Shown here: positions 1-7,770 of the stretch, piece by piece
How the letters are laid out: each line of letters opens with the position of its first letter
Position numbering within the stretch: the stretch's first letter is position 1
Assembly (NCBI RefSeq): GCF_001429165.1
Contig: NZ_LMIR01000002.1
Coordinates: 980,662 to 1,044,661, forward strand
Length of the DNA: 64,000 nucleotides
Reading direction: 5' to 3'
DNA from: Agromyces sp. Root81
Lineage (GTDB): Bacteria; Actinomycetota; Actinomycetes; Actinomycetales; Microbacteriaceae
Translations under genes and position numbers: made by a program
Notes under the pieces: model-generated
What the model saw: only the letters and a program-made list of their open reading frames with translations
Told to the model about the DNA's origin: nothing
The model's database searches: none

Positions 1-185
1 GGTCGCCGATGGCGATCCGGACATTCTCGGCGAACTGCCGCGCGACCTCTGCAATTGGATCTGCCGCTTCCAAGTCAGGCCACCCGGGCGCGAGCTCCGT
101 CTCGATCACGTGCGGGCGAGTTTTCTCCCATTGGTTATTTTTATCACCATTTGGTCTTGTGGACAAGATCCCCGCGATTTGGTCG
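1..185. repeat. Left copy of island repeat (5'-deleted XRE regulator remnant)
   Basis: Bases 1-97 are identical to 7888-7984. The right copy then has 69 bases (7985-8053, including the presumed start codon of the regulator) that are absent here, after which similarity resumes at 98 and fades by about 185. Read on the minus strand it is the N-terminal half of a small XRE-type regulator without its start. The AT-rich part holds GGTTATTTTTATCACC (134-149) and TGTGGACAA (158-166), whose reverse complement TTGTCCACA matches the actinobacterial DnaA-box consensus. The copy may extend beyond the window edge. Confidence 0.8.
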
Positions 186-225
186 CCCATCGCGCTAGCG
201 ACGAAAGCCGGAGTTGGTCGGCATT

Positions 226-807
226 TCAGGCAGTGTTGCGCAGAAACCTAGCAGCGTTGAGCGTGCGGCGAATCTCAAGCGTGGCGATAAGGAGGACTGC
301 GATGGACGCGACATAGAAGAGGACGCGCAACAAGACTGTTGAGTCACTGAGGATGAGCGCGAGGAACATTAGAAGCATTCCGAAGTCCATCAGAATACGA
401 GCAGGCCCACAGAATCGAGCGCGCTCTGCAACGGCGCGGACAAGGCCGCTACGGCGAGGATCGAGTTCGACCTGTCCAAAGACTTGCTTCAGGAGGGCAC
501 TTCGCTCTTCTGGTGGCAATGGATCGAGAGGTTCTGTCCACGCTGCGAGACGTCCAGTCGCCGCAGCCCACCCCGCGCTGAGGATGCCGACCAACGCGCC
601 CACGGCGGCGACAACTAACGAGGCTTGGGGGCCGGTGACCGCCGCAGACAGCAAAACGAATCCTCCAGCTACGACGATGAAACCGCAATAGCCAGCAGTG
701 AGGACCCAGGCTCGACGCTTGTAAGCGCGCTCGTGGAGCGGAGGAAACGTTCGCCTTGCAGCGAGTTCTGCAGCTGCCCATCGGTTCGTGGCGGGTTGCT
801 CTTCCAT
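226..807 (-). CDS. Hypothetical 4-TM membrane protein
   Basis: A 193-residue protein I do not recognise. It has a basic, soluble N-terminus of about 30 residues, two hydrophobic helices (about residues 33-57 and 63-85), a charged loop of about 50 residues, then two more helices (about 137-155 and 160-178) and a short basic tail. This gives a predicted 4-TM inner-membrane protein. It is transcribed divergently from the M50 protease across a 170-base gap. Its place beside a lanthipeptide operon makes an immunity or processing role conceivable, but nothing in the sequence proves that. The ATG at 805-807 is the only good start. Confidence 0.6.
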   Translation of the reverse strand: MEEQPATNRWAAAELAARRTFPPLHERAYKRRAWVLTAGYCGFIVVAGGFVLLSAAVTGPQASLVVAAVGALVGILSAGWAAATGRLAAWTEPLDPLPPEERSALLKQVFGQVELDPRRSGLVRAVAERARFCGPARILMDFGMLLMFLALILSDSTVLLRVLFYVASIAVLLIATLEIRRTLNAARFLRNTA

Positions 808-977
808 CTTCGAGTTCGACTCAACTCTCCGTGTGATCTTCTTGCTGCGACGTGCAGGCTAATAGTCTTGCGGGGGTGGCACTGATCTTGGACTACCATC
901 GTCACTTTACGAGCAAATACCAAGCCATCGCCCGGTACTCTTGCAATCCGATAGATACCACAACCGATGGGAACAGA

Positions 978-2159
978 ATGGCAGGCCTCGAGTTCGCCGT
1001 CGGCGTCATTGTCTTCGTTGTCGGGCTCACCGCGTTCGTTGCTCTTCACGAACTCGGTCATCTAATACCGGCCAAGCGGTTCGGCGTCGGCGTCAAGCAG
1101 TACATGGTTGGTTTCGGTCCAACCTTGTTCTCGCGTCGAGTTGGCGAGACTGAATACGGCTTGAAGCTCCTCCTCCTCGGGGGTTACATCTCGATGGAGG
1201 GTATGTATCCACCGAAGCCTCCGGAAACGGAGGAGTACTCCAAGACACCATTCTTCGCGCTGAGCGCTCCAAAGCGCATTGCGATTATGTTTGGCGGGCC
1301 CTTCGTCAACTTGATCTTGGCTGTTGTCTTCTTTCTTCTGGCTTTCTGCGTCCTTGGCGCTCCGGCGGTCGGCGTGGGTGCAGTTTCGCAATGCACGCCC
1401 GCCTCTCTGACGTCCGAATGCCAGACCGGCGACCCCCGGTCACCCGCAGCCGCTGCGGGGCTCAGAGAGGGCGATATTGTCACCCGCATTGACGGTCGAC
1501 CGGTAGCCAGCTGGGGTGATCTCTCGACGACGATTCAAAGTTCCGCGGGTGAGAATGTGGTTTTGGATGTGAGTCGCGGTGAAAAGACGGTGCCCCTCGA
1601 AGTTCAGATCGGCTCCATCTCTGACGGCGCCGGCGGTGAAATCGGATTCTTTGGAATGACACCGAGCACTGTACTGGTACCGCAGTCACTCGGTCAGGGA
1701 TTCGTGACTATCGGGCAGACCATCTCGCAGAATGTTTCCGCCTTCGCGTCGTTGCCTGTGTCTGTAATGAATGCTGGCCGCTCGATCTTTACTGGCGAGG
1801 AGCGAAGCGCCGAGAGCCCTCTCAGCATGGTAGGGGTGGGCCGCGCCGCTGGTGTCATCTCATCTTCGGAGGCCATCAGCCCAGACGTGAAGGTTCAGAC
1901 CTTCCTCACCATAATGGGATCCGTCAATCTCGCGCTCTTCATCTTGAACATGGTCCCGCTCCCGCCGTTTGATGGCGGGCACATCGCGGTTGCGTTGTGG
2001 CAGTCCTTGCGTGACTTCATAGCGAAGCGGCGAGGGCAACCAACTCGCGGACCCATCGATGTTTCTAAGCTGATACCGGTGACTCTGACCGTGTTCGCAG
2101 TTCTCGTCGGACTAACTCTGGTAATGACTGTCGCGGACATTGTGAACCCGATCATCTAA
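978..2159 (+). CDS. M50-family site-2-type membrane metalloprotease
   Basis: The protein has 393 residues from the ATG at 978. An upstream in-frame start at 852 would add a non-membrane leader not typical of the family. The first TM helix carries the zinc motif HELGH at residues 24-28. A PDZ-like region follows in the middle (around GRPVASWGDL), and the C-terminal helix has the second metal motif NMVPLPPFDGGH. This is the architecture of RseP/Rip1 intramembrane proteases, which cut TM segments such as anti-sigma factors or signal peptides. It is probably a second, accessory copy rather than the housekeeping enzyme, because it sits in a low-GC island beside a RiPP operon. Whether it processes the peptide or its immunity system is inference. 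Confidence 0.88.
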   Translation: MAGLEFAVGVIVFVVGLTAFVALHELGHLIPAKRFGVGVKQYMVGFGPTLFSRRVGETEYGLKLLLLGGYISMEGMYPPKPPETEEYSKTPFFALSAPKRIAIMFGGPFVNLILAVVFFLLAFCVLGAPAVGVGAVSQCTPASLTSECQTGDPRSPAAAAGLREGDIVTRIDGRPVASWGDLSTTIQSSAGENVVLDVSRGEKTVPLEVQIGSISDGAGGEIGFFGMTPSTVLVPQSLGQGFVTIGQTISQNVSAFASLPVSVMNAGRSIFTGEERSAESPLSMVGVGRAAGVISSSEAISPDVKVQTFLTIMGSVNLALFILNMVPLPPFDGGHIAVALWQSLRDFIAKRRGQPTRGPIDVSKLIPVTLTVFAVLVGLTLVMTVADIVNPII

Positions 2160-2240
2160 CCAGGCCCAGTTACGAAAAGCCGAGGTATTTCGACTTCTCA
2201 ACCTGACGACTCAGTCTGTGGGAGAAGGAGCCGCGTCGGG

Positions 2241-2257
2241 CAGCGATGTGATCGCTG
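2241..2257. terminator. Weak hairpin between convergent genes
   Basis: CAGCGAT-gtg-ATCGCTG forms a 7-bp stem in the 170-base gap between the stop codons of the M50 gene and the HTTM gene. A longer, looser pairing (AGCCGCG at 2229-2235 with CGCGGCT at 2299-2305) encloses it. There is no T-run, so a terminator role is only plausible from position. Confidence 0.3.
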
Positions 2258-2329
2258 AGCGTGCCACTCCACTCTCATTCCGTCGGCTTCAGGCACGCCG
2301 CGGCTCAGTGCAGATTGGCGTCTTTATCC

Positions 2330-3064
2330 TCAAAGTAGGGCACGCGCTACGAGCACGAGAACGAGCGCCGCCCCGAAGCTCCAGAAGAATCGTCCTAGCC
2401 CCATTAGTATCGCGATCCCTGCGTGCATGAGGCCGAGCAGCATGACCGCCAGCAGCGCTGTTGCGTTGCTAAGAGCAAACATGGGGCCCGCCGACAGCTC
2501 AAGCCCGATTACGCCCCACGAGGCGATGAAAGAGACTCGTGGGCTGTCGAGCAGAAATCGAGCCGCGTTCTCATTTCCCAGGTCAGGAACATTCATCACT
2601 AGGGCTAGCGTTCTGCCTTCTCGCCATCCTTTCACTCGTACCTTCGCTAGGCCGCTTTCGAAGTACGCGATACCGACTATGGCGATGACGGTCCAGCTCC
2701 ATGCCAAGGGGAGCCATGCCGGTCCGGTTGTTGAAGCGTAGCCAACGCCAGTTAGAACAAGGACGACGATAAACATTCGGTCTGCACCGTCGTTGCTCTG
2801 CATTACGAAGGAACGCACGAGGAACGCTACAAGTAGGCCAGTGATGACGGCCCCGGCATGGGCTGATGAGTTGGTCGGCGACCAGGTTTGGAGCACGAAG
2901 GCGGCTACTCCGAGGAGGGCAAGCAGTGCTCCCAATGCCCCGATGATTGCACCTCGATGGCGACCGTATCCAAGCAGACTGGCGAGCCGCCGATGCGCAA
3001 CAAGATCTTCCACGCCTGTGACCGTCGCTCCAACACCGATCAGCGCAAGTGCAATGTCAAGCAT
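2330..3064 (-). CDS. HTTM / SdpB-like polytopic membrane protein
   Basis: The protein has 244 residues from the ATG at 3062-3064; a TTG 18 bases upstream is the alternative. It has about six to seven TM helices and the segment YFESGLAKVRVKGWREGRTL, which matches the HTTM pattern (a small-residue/Lys helix followed by W-x-x-G). HTTM domains occur in vitamin-K-carboxylase-like proteins and in SdpB, which with SdpA matures the Bacillus SDP peptide toxin. The start overlaps the end of the upstream SdpA-like gene by 8 bases, so it is the last gene of the lanA-lanM operon. Likely roles are peptide maturation, export assistance or immunity. No carboxylase domain is fused to it. Confidence 0.65.
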   Translation of the reverse strand: MLDIALALIGVGATVTGVEDLVAHRRLASLLGYGRHRGAIIGALGALLALLGVAAFVLQTWSPTNSSAHAGAVITGLLVAFLVRSFVMQSNDGADRMFIVVLVLTGVGYASTTGPAWLPLAWSWTVIAIVGIAYFESGLAKVRVKGWREGRTLALVMNVPDLGNENAARFLLDSPRVSFIASWGVIGLELSAGPMFALSNATALLAVMLLGLMHAGIAILMGLGRFFWSFGAALVLVLVARALL

Positions 3065-3581
3065 GGGTCCGGAACGGCCCAAGTTCCGCGAGTGCTTCAG
3101 GTGGGTCGGAGCTGAAGTATCCGCGATCCATGATCACCAGAACGTGGAATGTACGAGACGAATAGTCCGCCGGATGGCACTCACGTAGATAGATTTCGCC
3201 GGCCCTCTGTAGTTGGTCGGAGGAATAGCTCGCGGCTGCGCTGCCGTGACGCGCCGCATCAGCAATGACGGCGCGCGCGGCATTCCGCCGCAGCGCCCGA
3301 TAGCGTCCAAAGGGGTTGATCAATGGCTCATACCAGTGCTTGACTCTCACCGGTTCGATGTGGGTGTCGCGGTCATTTGGATTCACGTAGTCAACAATTG
3401 CAATCCGGGTATCAAAGGACCCAGAGCCCTGACCAAACAATCCCCACGACGGCACACGAGAACTGAGGCGAAGAAACGTCGGGTTGCTCCCTATCGACGT
3501 TCGCGACCAGGCTCCCACATACACAGCAAGCTTTATCGCAATGAGCGCCCAAATGAGCGTCAGTCCTACTATTGCGAACAC
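3057..3581 (-). CDS. SdpA/DUF5819-like membrane-anchored protein
   Basis: The protein has 174 residues. An N-terminal TM anchor (about residues 2-24) is followed by an extracytoplasmic domain beginning with WGLFGQ, which resembles the W-x-x-F element of SdpA and DUF5819 proteins. Those families are small anchored partners encoded next to HTTM/SdpB proteins. The GTG start shares its first base with the last base of the lanM stop codon (TAGTG), and its own stop overlaps the HTTM start, so the two are translationally coupled to the synthetase. Family assignment is by motif and context only. An alternative is an unrelated immunity protein. Confidence 0.5.
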   Translation of the reverse strand: MFAIVGLTLIWALIAIKLAVYVGAWSRTSIGSNPTFLRLSSRVPSWGLFGQGSGSFDTRIAIVDYVNPNDRDTHIEPVRVKHWYEPLINPFGRYRALRRNAARAVIADAARHGSAAASYSSDQLQRAGEIYLRECHPADYSSRTFHVLVIMDRGYFSSDPPEALAELGPFRTHA

Positions 3582-6310
3582 TAGTTCGCGACCCGTTGCC
3601 CGTAGGAAAGCGTGGTCACATCGAAGTGTGCGCCATCGCGGCGGGAAGCGAGATACACGAGCAATCCAGACAACCCGGTGAAGAGCCCTGGGTCGAAGGT
3701 GTAAGCCGGAGCGCCGCGGCGCGGGGCGAAGTTCGATGCCAGATGAGTGTCAATCATGGCAGCAGTCTGTCGAGCATCCTCGACGCCAAACATGGACTCA
3801 TACTCCGCTGTACCTTGCACCATCACAGTGCCGAGCGAACCATGACATACGGAGGCAAAGTCGGGATCATGATGATTCGTTCTAGTCCGAAGCTTAGTGA
3901 GATTTCCTCCGCTTCCGCCGCTCTTCAGTCGAACGAGAAGTTGGCCGGCCGACCCCCAGCACCAGGAGGATGAAAACACACGACGTGTCGAATGTGAGTG
4001 TTCTTGCTCGGACGCGAGCTCGAGCAAGAGCGCGTCTTCAGCCTCAATACAAGTTCGGGCGGCTTCGTCTCGCTCCGCATCCGTAAGTGAGGAAGCAGAC
4101 GCGAAAGCGAGCGCGACGCCGGACAGCCCGTGCGCGAGGCCTGCACGTAGGTTTCCGCTCGGGGCCGCGCGCGTTATCTGTGACGAAAGCGAGTCCAAAG
4201 CGGCGTCTTCAAGCGCCCTAAATCCGCTGTACTGAGTGAGGTCGCCCAGCCGTTGGAGGCCTACCGCAGTGCCTGCGAGCCCGCTCATGTACTCCCAATC
4301 ATCTGGGAACTGTGAGTTCAACTCCAGATGGGAACCCATCTGGGATACCCACTGCAAGGTTTCGTGATCAGCGTGGAGCGATGCTACCGAAGCCAGAGCA
4401 ACAAGGGGTCCGAGCGGGCCGTCCGAGAGTCCAAGCGTGACCGGAAAACCTTCGGATCTGTGCCTTGAAACGCTTTCGCCGACAACTTGAGCTAGATTGT
4501 CTCGGCAACGCAGATAGAGCGATTCGGCGCGTCTCGACTCGAGAGCAGCAACCCCGAGAGCGAAAACAATGCCTGCTTGTCCGTCGTAGAGGGCTGCCCC
4601 CGTAACGTCAAGCTGCCATCTCTCCGGGTCGTGTTCGAGGGACGTTGGCCACCAAAGCGTATCGCCGTAGGATTGCGCGTTCCGTTCCAGAAGGTCGACG
4701 ATGCGTGCGATCTGTGGGCCAACACTGTCTCCGGCCGTTCTCCCGTCCATCTTCTTCGTGTTGCCTGGGTTAGCTGAGCCAAGGTCCAGGGCCCGCTCCA
4801 CCAGCTTTCGTTGTGCGGCAAACTCTTGGGCGTTGAGCGACCCCAGTCTGACCGCAAGCTGTCGCTGTGGTGTGGATGAGGTCTGGTGGTCAGCACCCGT
4901 GTCCGAGATGATCGTCGCTGCTCGGAAGTTCCGCTCAAAGAGCGGAATCACCCCGGCGTTCAGCGCTTCCGCCTCGCACTCATTCACCCAAGCACCCAGC
5001 CGAGATTGGCGAAGGTTCTCGGTTACCGAGAACCGCGAAGTGCCTTGAAGTCTCGTGGCGTAGACCGACGTGTCCGTCGAGATGAAGCGTGACCGGATTC
5101 CGTCCACGCTCTCGATGATCCGGTGAATAGCTGCCTTGGTCTTGTGCTGTGCGAGGACTTCCGCGAGTTGGTCGAACCCTTCGAGAAGGTCAACTTCATA
5201 CCCAGCAGCAGGAAACGTCTCATCTTCCGATTGAGGAAGATTGCCATAGGCTACGGCGGCCTCTGGTCGCTTGTAGGTATACCGGGGCACCCCATTCTCG
5301 AACGTGAGGATGCGCTCAGGTGCGCTGCGCTCGGGGTGTTTATACGATCCAAGCGCGGATATGTCGAATGCCTCGGCACTGTCGAACTGTTTGATCCAGT
5401 TGGGCAGGAGCATTGGAGTTAGGACGGTTGCAGGCGGCCGAATTAGTCGTCCGCTATCTGGATATAGCTCAAGTCGGGGGTCATAGTTGAAGAGACACTC
5501 CGCGTCCACAACCGCTGGCGAGCTGCCCGCACAGATCACGTTCTCTCGGTGTAAATCACTCATGCTAAGCGCATAAGCGATTGCAGCGAGTCCCCCGAAT
5601 CGTCTGAAGAAGTCACTTCGTTCGGCACCATCTGGCGGGGACGAGTAGGCGACAAAGTCCTGAAAGCCATACTCGCCAAGGTCACGGGTGTCGGGGTGCA
5701 TTGGCACCGATTCGGGGACACTCTCACGCACGTGGTCGAGCAACCGGGAAAAGACAATATCGACAGCCATCGGCCGCGGCTTGTATACGGAAAGAGGAGA
5801 GCCGTCGCTGTAGAGCAAAGCGACGGCCCCCCTCATGTGCATGTCGCCTAGGACTTTTACATGGCTCACGCGATGCAGCCGTCCTACGGCTAGCTCTCGT
5901 TCAAGGCGATCCGTCAACTCAGCGGCCGCTTTGGCATACACATCACTAGCGCGGTGCACACGCTTGGCAATCTCGCCGAGTGAGGCGTCCGCTTCGAGCT
6001 TCTGCCGTATCGCGTCGGCAGCTTCCCACAATGACTCAACATCGTCAGTTGTGACGTCAATGCCGCGCCGAGCCATGCGATCTGCGACCGCTGAGAATGC
6101 GATATTACTAACGCATTCGACGAATCCGATGACGTATGCACTGCGCACCGCGTTAGGCGCAAGAGCTGCACTTGTTGCAGAGTCTGTCTTCAGCCGCTGG
6201 TTGAGGATCTGCACTGATTCCCAGAACGGCAATGCCGCCCAATGTGAGAATCCGGCTCTACCACTGATCGCAATGTAGTCCCCGGGTGTCAGGGCTGAAG
6301 CACTGACCAT
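3581..6310 (-). CDS. lanM: Class II lanthionine synthetase LanM
   Basis: A 909-residue bifunctional enzyme that dehydrates Ser/Thr in a precursor peptide and adds Cys to form (methyl)lanthionines. The N-terminal dehydratase domain (DUF4135-like) shows SVYKPRPMAVD, GFQDFV, and SMSDLHRENVI with VVDAECLF. The C-terminal LanC-like cyclase keeps all the zinc ligands: Cys in SSSWCWG and the Cys-His pair in SVCHGS, plus LAHGLSG. An in-frame ATG further upstream exists, but the ATG at 6308-6310 lies two bases after the stop of the precursor gene (TAG-AA-ATG), so translational coupling decides the start. The length is slightly short for LanM (usually about 1000 residues) but no domain is missing. No LanT gene lies nearby. 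Confidence 0.93.
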   Translation of the reverse strand: MVSASALTPGDYIAISGRAGFSHWAALPFWESVQILNQRLKTDSATSAALAPNAVRSAYVIGFVECVSNIAFSAVADRMARRGIDVTTDDVESLWEAADAIRQKLEADASLGEIAKRVHRASDVYAKAAAELTDRLERELAVGRLHRVSHVKVLGDMHMRGAVALLYSDGSPLSVYKPRPMAVDIVFSRLLDHVRESVPESVPMHPDTRDLGEYGFQDFVAYSSPPDGAERSDFFRRFGGLAAIAYALSMSDLHRENVICAGSSPAVVDAECLFNYDPRLELYPDSGRLIRPPATVLTPMLLPNWIKQFDSAEAFDISALGSYKHPERSAPERILTFENGVPRYTYKRPEAAVAYGNLPQSEDETFPAAGYEVDLLEGFDQLAEVLAQHKTKAAIHRIIESVDGIRSRFISTDTSVYATRLQGTSRFSVTENLRQSRLGAWVNECEAEALNAGVIPLFERNFRAATIISDTGADHQTSSTPQRQLAVRLGSLNAQEFAAQRKLVERALDLGSANPGNTKKMDGRTAGDSVGPQIARIVDLLERNAQSYGDTLWWPTSLEHDPERWQLDVTGAALYDGQAGIVFALGVAALESRRAESLYLRCRDNLAQVVGESVSRHRSEGFPVTLGLSDGPLGPLVALASVASLHADHETLQWVSQMGSHLELNSQFPDDWEYMSGLAGTAVGLQRLGDLTQYSGFRALEDAALDSLSSQITRAAPSGNLRAGLAHGLSGVALAFASASSLTDAERDEAARTCIEAEDALLLELASEQEHSHSTRRVFSSSWCWGSAGQLLVRLKSGGSGGNLTKLRTRTNHHDPDFASVCHGSLGTVMVQGTAEYESMFGVEDARQTAAMIDTHLASNFAPRRGAPAYTFDPGLFTGLSGLLVYLASRRDGAHFDVTTLSYGQRVAN

Positions 6311-6312
6311 TT

Positions 6313-6585
6313 CTAGTCGTCGAACCGGCCAGGCGCGACGCCGATGTCCTCGGACACGCTTGCACAGCTGCATGTAGTGGTACACGTGCCGCACACGGTG
6401 TACCCCGCCGACGCAGGCGATCCAGAGATCGTGACGTCGATTGGGAACCCCTTCCCCTCATACCCCTGGTAGAGGTCCTTGATGAGGATCTCATCAAGCG
6501 CTGAGGAACCCGCGGGAGACTTCACCCCGGCGAAGCCGTTCTTGGCAGAGCTCTTCAGGCTGGCGTTCATTTCTTCGAGCAACAT
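6313..6585 (-). CDS. lanA: Lanthipeptide precursor peptide (LanA)
   Basis: A 90-residue peptide whose ATG at 6583-6585 is preceded by CGAAGGAG at ideal distance, so earlier in-frame starts are not needed. A leader rich in Glu, Lys and Asp (residues 1 to about 50, with DEILIKDLYQGYEGKGF) is followed by Thr/Ser/Gly residues and the cluster GYTVCGTCTTTCSC, which supplies four Cys and several Thr/Ser for thioether rings. Sixteen residues without Cys (ASVSEDIGVAPGRFDD) follow, which is unusual because class II cores normally end near the last Cys. There is no clear GG/GA double-glycine cleavage site. The gene directly precedes lanM. The FPIDV stretch faintly recalls FxLD-type precursors, but this is only a resemblance. 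Confidence 0.85.
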   Translation of the reverse strand: MLLEEMNASLKSSAKNGFAGVKSPAGSSALDEILIKDLYQGYEGKGFPIDVTISGSPASAGYTVCGTCTTTCSCASVSEDIGVAPGRFDD

Positions 6586-6637
6586 GGATACTCTCCTTCG
6601 TTCGAAAACGGAGGAACTTCTACGTTCCCCCTCTGCC

Positions 6638-6666
6638 AACGTATGCGCGAATCCAGAACGAGTCAA
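6638..6666 (-). promoter_or_regulatory. lanA promoter (TTGACT-N17-TACGTT)
   Basis: On the minus strand a -35 box TTGACT (6661-6666) is separated by exactly 17 bases from a -10 box TACGTT (6638-6643). The lanA ATG follows about 50 bases downstream. The -35 box is formed by the start of the promoter-proximal unit of the tandem repeat. The two other units carry TGGACT at the same position, so only this unit has a good -35. Confidence 0.7.
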
Positions 6667-6753
6667 TGACACCCCGTCGGTGGTTCACCCGAGTCCATGG
6701 CACCCTCGTCGGTGGTTCTCACGAGTCCATAACACCCCGTCGGTGGTTCAATC
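6660..6753. repeat. Three tandem ~31-base direct repeats upstream of lanA
   Basis: The units are 6660-6690, 6691-6722 and 6723-6753 (31, 32 and 31 bases), with consensus GAGTC-AT--CACCC-GTCGGTGGTTC. Each contains CACC-N5/6-GGTG, an inverted half-site pair suggestive of a protein-binding site. The third unit runs into the 3' end of the acetyltransferase gene and includes its TGA stop. The array reads as an iterated operator or activator site for the lanthipeptide operon. Confidence 0.85.
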
Positions 6754-7293
6754 GAGGTGGCGGTTCGCCTCCCACTCGGGTCGGAGGATGGCGTAAAGCG
6801 CGATATCGCGCCAGTCCCCCTCGCGCCACTCAGCTTGACGAATTGTGCCCTCGCGCGACATGCCGGCGGGCTTCGCTTCGAGGCGCTTCGGCGCAGCCTC
6901 CAAGGAGGTTGTCGCTTCAATGCGGTGAGCGGTCGTGTGGGTGAACAGGTAGTCGATGAGCAAGGTCAGCGCAGTGGTTGCTGCTCGCGTACGGCGATAC
7001 TCAGGGAAGATGACGAAACCGACATTCCAACCCCTGTGCCTATTTGATCCTCCGTACCAGAATCCCGGAATCCACTGCACCTGGCCGACGAAGTTCTCCG
7101 CTGAATCCACGACGGCCAACAGACCGCCCTCCGGAGGAGCGAAAGGCTGACCGAAACCAGCTGGTTGAGGCGTACCGAAGTAGTTGAACCCATACCAGTG
7201 ATACGGGCGCCAAACTTCAGGATCGCTTCGCCGAGCCTCGAGCTCGCTCATCATCGAAGGAGTAAGAGACGTCAATTCATAGCTCACGCTCAT
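6748..7293 (-). CDS. GNAT-family N-acetyltransferase
   Basis: A 181-residue GCN5-type acetyltransferase. The conserved core includes GFVIFPEYRRTRAATTALTL (the acetyl-CoA-binding R/Q-x-x-G/A loop) and the late strand HRIEATTSLEAAPKRLEAKPAG, characteristic of RimJ-like members. The acceptor cannot be told from sequence; self-resistance to an antibiotic or a protein N-terminus are both possible. It lies upstream of lanA on the same strand, and its stop codon falls within the repeat array, so the repeat promoter separates it from the lan operon. The ATG at 7291-7293 has AGGAAGGA upstream but at a rather long distance. Confidence 0.8.
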   Translation of the reverse strand: MSVSYELTSLTPSMMSELEARRSDPEVWRPYHWYGFNYFGTPQPAGFGQPFAPPEGGLLAVVDSAENFVGQVQWIPGFWYGGSNRHRGWNVGFVIFPEYRRTRAATTALTLLIDYLFTHTTAHRIEATTSLEAAPKRLEAKPAGMSREGTIRQAEWREGDWRDIALYAILRPEWEANRHLD

Positions 7294-7520
7294 CGGTTTG
7301 TGAGTCCTTCCTCAAGACAAGATCGTTGCGCGTAGTGGGCTGCGTTCACGCTACCCGAGACATAGGTGCATTCGTTGACGCTCGCTTGTGGTTCCCATTG
7401 CCGCTACGAAATCGGATCAAAACACAGCTGGTCGCTAAGGCGTAGGAGTCATGCGTCGGGTTCGCAGTTCTTCTCGAGGTTCTGCTCTAGGACGTCACGT
7501 TTGCTCGCTGCCGCGTGCGG

Positions 7521-7625
7521 TCAGACCAGCGGATGACGACTTGTCCGATACCAACCTTGGATTCCGAGGTCGCACCCGTGTGCTGCGAGGTACCGCGTCA
7601 ATGTGCCAATCTTTGCTTGCCCGGT
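7521..7625 (-). pseudogene. C-terminal remnant of an HTH antitoxin-like regulator
   Basis: One minus-strand frame ending at the stop 7521-7523 reads AKIGTLTRYLAAHGCDLGIQ. This is the usual end of an XRE helix-turn-helix domain in small antitoxin-like proteins (a helix followed by L-x-R-Y-x-x-A-x-G-x-x-L). The rest of the domain upstream is missing or out of frame. Identification rests on this short motif only. Confidence 0.45.
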
Positions 7626-7770
7626 TACTGTGCTCACCTCTATTTAGCCTCGCTGCGGCCGGATGGGATCTGAGGGGCGCGTGCCCTAGACGCAGCCCAC
7701 CCGTTGACCCCGTCCAGTGTGTCTGGCCACGAGCAGCGGACACACAAGCCTTGAATGCGCATGCCGCCGC

